DNA from: Angiostrongylus vasorum | Taxonomy: Eukaryota; Nematoda; Chromadorea; Rhabditida; Metastrongylidae | NCBI GenBank assembly: GCA_018806985.1 | Contig: JADANN010000033.1 | Span: 2,476,501-2,540,500, forward strand | DNA: 64,000 nucleotides | Direction: 5' to 3' | Shown here: one piece after another, positions 61,601-64,000 of the stretch | How positions within the stretch are numbered: the first letter of the stretch is position 1 | Layout of the letters: the number at the start of each line of letters is the position of its first letter | The notes under the pieces: model-generated | What the model was told of the DNA's origin: nothing | Databases searched by the model: none | Seen by the model: only the letters and a program-made list of their open reading frames with translations | Program-made: the position numbers and the translations under genes

Positions 61601-62743
61601 TGATGGGAAAGAAACAACTTGACAACCTATGTTGTAGCCGTTTAACACCTTGCTGTTTCTCAAATTTCCAAGTTACCTCTGGTGAATATCGTGCGCTTGG
61701 AATTTCCTCTTTACAAATAGCTTGGTTGGGTCCTTACTATTGAACTTGGTCTCGAACTCAACTTTTTATTAAGCTCCCAAGGACTGAAGTTTATTTAATA
61801 TAATGTTGCATTGGTCACATTAAACTTTCCATAGCTCTTGTAACTAAATGAATTCTGTTGACGTAGTTGTATGGATTGGCTTCTTTACTAGACCCTTATA
61901 TACACGTTATACTTCAGACCACGAGTTACATCATCTATTCGATTTCGCGCCTTGTTCTGGGAGTCGCCATCAGTGTTAGTTTAGGCATCGGTCCGATGTT
62001 CATCATTGAATGCAGGTTCGGTGGTTTCTTTTGAAATAACTCAATGATAGTCCATATGATTGTTTAGTGTTGTTAGTGTGTGCTATTAAGCGATTCCATT
62101 GTGTTTATTCTTTACATTTGTTAAGGATATCTAATTGAAGACCAGTTTGCCAAAGAATCACTCTGGTTCTTCTGTACAATATATATTCGCTTTAGCCCAC
62201 CGGCGTGCCGTGGTGTGATTTCGATGGCCACTGGTTTCATGATTCAGTTGGGACTCGTTGCTGGTTCCATTACCGCAATGCCTGAGGTACGTTGCATACT
62301 GTATTGGAAGAGTCAGTATTTTAACCAGGAATCGTTCACAAACGAATATTGGCAGATGAGGAATTTATGTCCCATCTTCGTTTTTCATTTTCCAAATTAA
62401 CGTTTTATAAAGTTGTTGGTCCGAAATATCTGGACGATTATTACGCCTCATTCGTATACTCCTTAAATTTCTCTGGACTGTTCCGCTTACACGAGGTTAT
62501 TCTACATGTCTTATTCGGCTAGCGTCTCGACGTCTTCGTCTTGCTCGTGTATGCTGTACAGTCCAAGGATAGTTATTGGTTATTCATGCCGAGGTTAAGT
62601 GAAAGCCGGTTTTGTAACTATTTAACTTATTCGTATGTTCAGATGTGGGGAATGGTTGAATTGTGGTGGCTCATCTATGCTTTCGAACTGGGGTTGACTG
62701 TCTTCATAACGGTGCTTGTAGCCTTCGTGCCAGAGAGTCCTAG
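58551..62743 (+). CDS. SLC2-like (MFS) facilitative sugar transporter, 5' part, six exons
   Basis: Exons 58551-58656, 60544-60668, 60760-60918, 61918-62015, 62196-62286 and 62643-62743 join in frame. They give about 226 residues covering the cytoplasmic N-terminus and roughly transmembrane helices 1-6. SLC2/GLUT landmarks in order: GGGFNFGYQ in helix 1; a loop with an NIS glycosylation site; GLFGR-type IADLFGRKNG between helices 2 and 3; SRLVLGV in helix 4; IGPMFIIECSP after it; GFMIQLGLVAGS in helix 5; and the PESPR motif after helix 6. All introns are GT-AG. The second half of the protein must lie beyond 62,743 or outside the window. The protein would sit in a cell membrane and move hexose or a related solute; the substrate cannot be told. 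Introns hold several copies of the 390-bp repeat and two small-element insertions. Confidence 0.85.
58795..58915 (+). mobile_element. tRNA-derived SINE, family 2-like
   Basis: A very tRNA-like head: CTCAGTGGTGTAGTGTGTAA, then ATCGTGGTTCGATCTGTCC, followed by TTTTGCAAATATCTCAGCAT and CGTTGTGG. First intron of the transporter gene. Confidence 0.6.
59110..59270 (-). repeat. 390-bp repeat (family C), partial
   Basis: GGCCCCAGCATGATTTCC, GTGGTTAGCCAGGCCAAAAG, GCTCCAAGCCAAGGGCC. About 160 bp of the 3' half. Confidence 0.5.
59710..59986 (-). mobile_element. SINE family 1, complete
   Basis: AAAGGATAAAGCTTTCGGTG to ACCACTGCGCTACACGCCC. In the first intron of the transporter gene. Confidence 0.8.
60033..60425 (+). 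repeat. 390-bp interspersed repeat (family C), complete
   Basis: CCTCCCAACGGTGTATTGCC, ATCGGGCTGCGATGTACAAA, GGAGTCCGGCGTTTCTACC, GCTAAGAGTAAACCAGTAC, GGTATCAAACTAGTCGCATG, ACGACCAGGAGCAAACTTTG, GCTAGGGCCGCACAACCAG. Reference for at least seven copies here. No convincing tRNA head, terminal inverted repeat or ORF is seen, so its class is unknown; its small, uniform size suggests a SINE or MITE. In an intron of the transporter. Confidence 0.65.
60544..60668 (+). CDS. transporter exon 2: helix 1 and outer loop
   Basis: Acceptor TTTTTAG. Reads GGFNFGYQLLITNPAQEAFI, then QFLNISYAETHGVQENRETL, then E, at GTTAGA. The Gly-rich FGYQ segment is the SLC2 helix 1 signature. NIS is a potential N-glycosylation site in the first extracellular loop. 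Confidence 0.85.
60760..60918 (+). CDS. transporter exon 3: helices 2 and 3
   Basis: Acceptor ATTCTTCAG, donor GTGAGT, 53 codons in phase 0. It starts FIWGVIVSTFFWGTTLGSLL. ADLFGRKNG between the helices is the MFS loop 2-3 motif (D-x-x-G-R-[RK]), followed by hydrophobic helix 3. Confidence 0.9.
61070..61310. repeat. 390-bp repeat (family C), partial and self-inverted
   Basis: A minus-oriented piece (CTGGTTTAGCCATTGTGTTT, GAGGTCAGCCTGGCCAAA) is followed after about 20 bp by a plus-oriented piece (GTGTGGTGGTGACGACCTGG, GGCTGACCTCGGGACTCCAA, GCTGGGGCCTGGAAAACCAG). The two share an inverted segment. Confidence 0.55.
61918..62015 (+). CDS. transporter exon 4: helix 4
   Basis: Acceptor ATACTTCAG, donor GTTCGG. 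Reads TTSYIIYSISRLVLGVAISV, then SLGIGPMFIIEC. The RLVLGV-x-P-x-x-x-x-E pattern is that of SLC2 helix 4 (R...G...P..i.E). Leaves in phase 2. Confidence 0.85.
62196..62286 (+). CDS. transporter exon 5: helix 5
   Basis: Acceptor TTCGCTTTAG, donor GTACGT. It completes the split Ser codon, then PPACRGVISMATGFMIQLGL and VAGSITAMPE. RG followed by a helix with Q (GFMIQLGLVAG) is the SLC2 helix 5 signature, whose Gln lines the sugar path in characterised family members. Confidence 0.9.
62643..62743 (+). CDS. transporter exon 6: helix 6 and PESPR
   Basis: Acceptor TATGTTCAG, donor GTTTGT. Reads MWGMVELWWLIYAFELGLTV, then FITVLVAFVPESP and a split Arg. PESPR ends the first six-helix bundle in SLC2 proteins. 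Leaves in phase 2; I could not identify the following exon before 64,000. Confidence 0.9.
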
Positions 62744-62779
62744 GTTTGTCTTATTCTTTTACATGTCATAATTTTACTT

Positions 62780-63165
62780 CCCAACGGTTTACCGCCTCAC
62801 CGTGGCTGGGGGATGTTCCTGGGTTTCGGGCTGCGATGTACAGCGGAGGGTTCATCTCCTTGGCAGGTCTCCCAAGCTGAGAAAGAGTCCGGCGTTTCCA
62901 TCAGGAGGCCCAGCAAAGAGTAAGCCAATACCGGGATCCACCACTGTCCTAGTATCAAACTAGTCTCATGGTGGCAAATCTCTCCCTGTGATCTACAGGG
63001 GCGGCGACTGCCTGTGGTGGTGACAATCTGGGGCAGGCTTTGTCCTGGCTGACACCGTGCCTTCAGGGACAAGATAGGTAAACCGGCAAAACTCCGCAAT
63101 AGAGGTTATGCAGGGGTTCGCTAAACCAGTGAAAACGGGTCATCCAAGTATCCATGTAAGTAGCT
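62780..63165 (+). repeat. 390-bp repeat (family C), complete
   Basis: CCCAACGGTTTACCGCCTCA to GTCATCCAAGTATCCATGTA, collinear with 60,033. Lies just after transporter exon 6. Confidence 0.65.
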
Positions 63166-63524
63166 CATCATTTTATGCAACCTTTCCTATTTCATATGTA
63201 CAAGTGATATTATCCTTGCATAAAGTCCAATAGTATAACATTCGATATTCTCTGCTGCTTCGTGAGTTCTTTTCTCTGTTCCACTTTATCCTTCATTCTC
63301 ACCTTTTCCCTCTCTTTTTCACGGAGCGGTTTACTCCTAAGATCATCCTGTCAATAGAGCATCCGATAACATTCCTTTCCTTTCATCTAGCCTAAGTAAA
63401 GTACGGGTTTGTGACATAATTAGCTGCACAGTTCAATTCCTTTGGATGATTAGCAACGCAGATAGAATATTTACTACGGTTTTAGTGATGCAACTTACCC
63501 ACTAGTCTTGCCATTTTAGTGCTT

Positions 63525-63695
63525 ACGAGGGAATTTTTAATTGGCAGTTTCAATGCCAAAATTGCTCCTAGCAGAATGTCTAAAGAGCGTAACGGCAAGG
63601 TCTATGAACTCGAACTGAATGCACATGCTGAGAGGCTGTCAAGGATCATCTTAATGACACATGCTAAGATAATGTTTCAAAAAACCTTGTCCACT
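63525..63695 (+). mobile_element. RTE-like endonuclease fragment
   Basis: Reads REFLIGSFNAKIAPSRMSKE, then ERLSRIILMTHAKIMFQKT. G-D-F-N-A-x-I-G is the conserved endonuclease motif (here GSFNAKIA, with the catalytic Asp as Ser). It lies in or beyond an intron of the transporter gene and should not be taken as its next exon. Confidence 0.6.
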
Positions 63696-63965
63696 TTGTA
63701 ATTGAGAGTGTTGTCTATTGCATGAGCAAGGTAGTCACTCTTAAGCGCACAGATGTCATGATCGGTGCCAGGATTGTAACGAAGAAACTCATCTACGACT
63801 TCCAACTTCGGTCATTTCTATAGCCAACTCCACTTTTTCCCTATTATTTCTAGAAAAGTTCAAAATGTCCACTCAATAGCATTTTGTTCAAAAGCCCGAA
63901 GACAGCACCAATGGCAATTATCTAAACATACTTCCTCATATCTTCATGTTTTGTCCATCGGCAAG

Positions 63966-64000
63966 AGCGCGTGTGGCGCAGTGGTCGGAGGCGCCCTGTA
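63966..64000 (+). mobile_element. SINE family 1, cut by the window edge
   Basis: AGAGCGCGTGTGGCGCAGTG then GTCGGAGGCGCCC is the tRNA-like head of family 1. The rest lies outside. Confidence 0.75.

Noticed and set aside
63519..63701. frame considered as exon 7 of the transporter
   Set aside because: The text GSFNAKIA and ERLSRII match an RTE endonuclease, not an SLC2 protein.
1..64000. CRISPR arrays, bacterial operons, riboswitches
   Set aside because: The window is eukaryotic: GT-AG introns, LINEs, SINEs and PLEs; no regularly spaced direct repeats were seen.

Overview
The window looks like genomic DNA of a clade V (strongylid, hookworm-like) nematode. It is AT-rich, its genes are cut into short exons by introns of up to about 11 kb, and the introns and intergenic DNA are packed with degenerate transposons. 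The repeats include RTE-type LINEs, Penelope-like elements (PLEs) with a GIY-YIG endonuclease, and several small repeat families, two of them clearly tRNA-derived. The species call is inference from the kinds of protein and repeat present; no ribosomal or mitochondrial marker is in view.

Three host loci can be supported. (1) A minus-strand chymotrypsin-like serine protease (S1) copy lies at 3,594-19,015. All eight exons can be found, but it carries two frameshifts, a premature stop and a lost splice donor, so it is a pseudogene. (2) Its tandem paralogue, also minus strand, lies at 24,637-44,831. The same eight exons join in frame into about 324 residues: signal peptide, propeptide, Lys-Arg/Ser-Ile-Gly-Gly activation site, then His, Asp and Ser catalytic exons and a C-terminal helix. 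One splice acceptor, before exon 5, is not AG. (3) The 5' two-thirds or less of a plus-strand sugar-transporter-like (SLC2/MFS) gene lies at 58,551-62,743. Six exons splice in frame and the gene runs off the right edge.

Mobile DNA by region. 1-3 kb holds SINEs and an RTE 5' piece. 10.8-12.9 kb holds an inverted pair of 5'-truncated PLE copies. 13.0-16.9 kb holds two RTE pieces arranged head to head. 21-24.5 kb is intergenic, with SINEs and a fold-back element. 25.5-28.5 kb holds a second inverted PLE pair. 34.1-35.4 and 37.9-40.5 kb hold RTE copies, the latter nearly full length. 43-44 kb holds a second RTE family. 44.8-58.5 kb is intergenic, with SINEs, a GAA microsatellite and RTE scraps. 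58.5-64 kb is the transporter gene, whose introns hold several copies of a 390-bp repeat.

The most interesting recurrent signal is a motif of about 40 nt found well over ten times on both strands, next to the PLE coding remnants and also alone. It has the conserved core of a hammerhead ribozyme (CUGANGA, hairpin, GAAA, then GUC or GUU), a complementary stem I whose base pairs co-vary between copies, and almost no stem III. That is the form expected of the small PLE-associated hammerheads that act as dimers.
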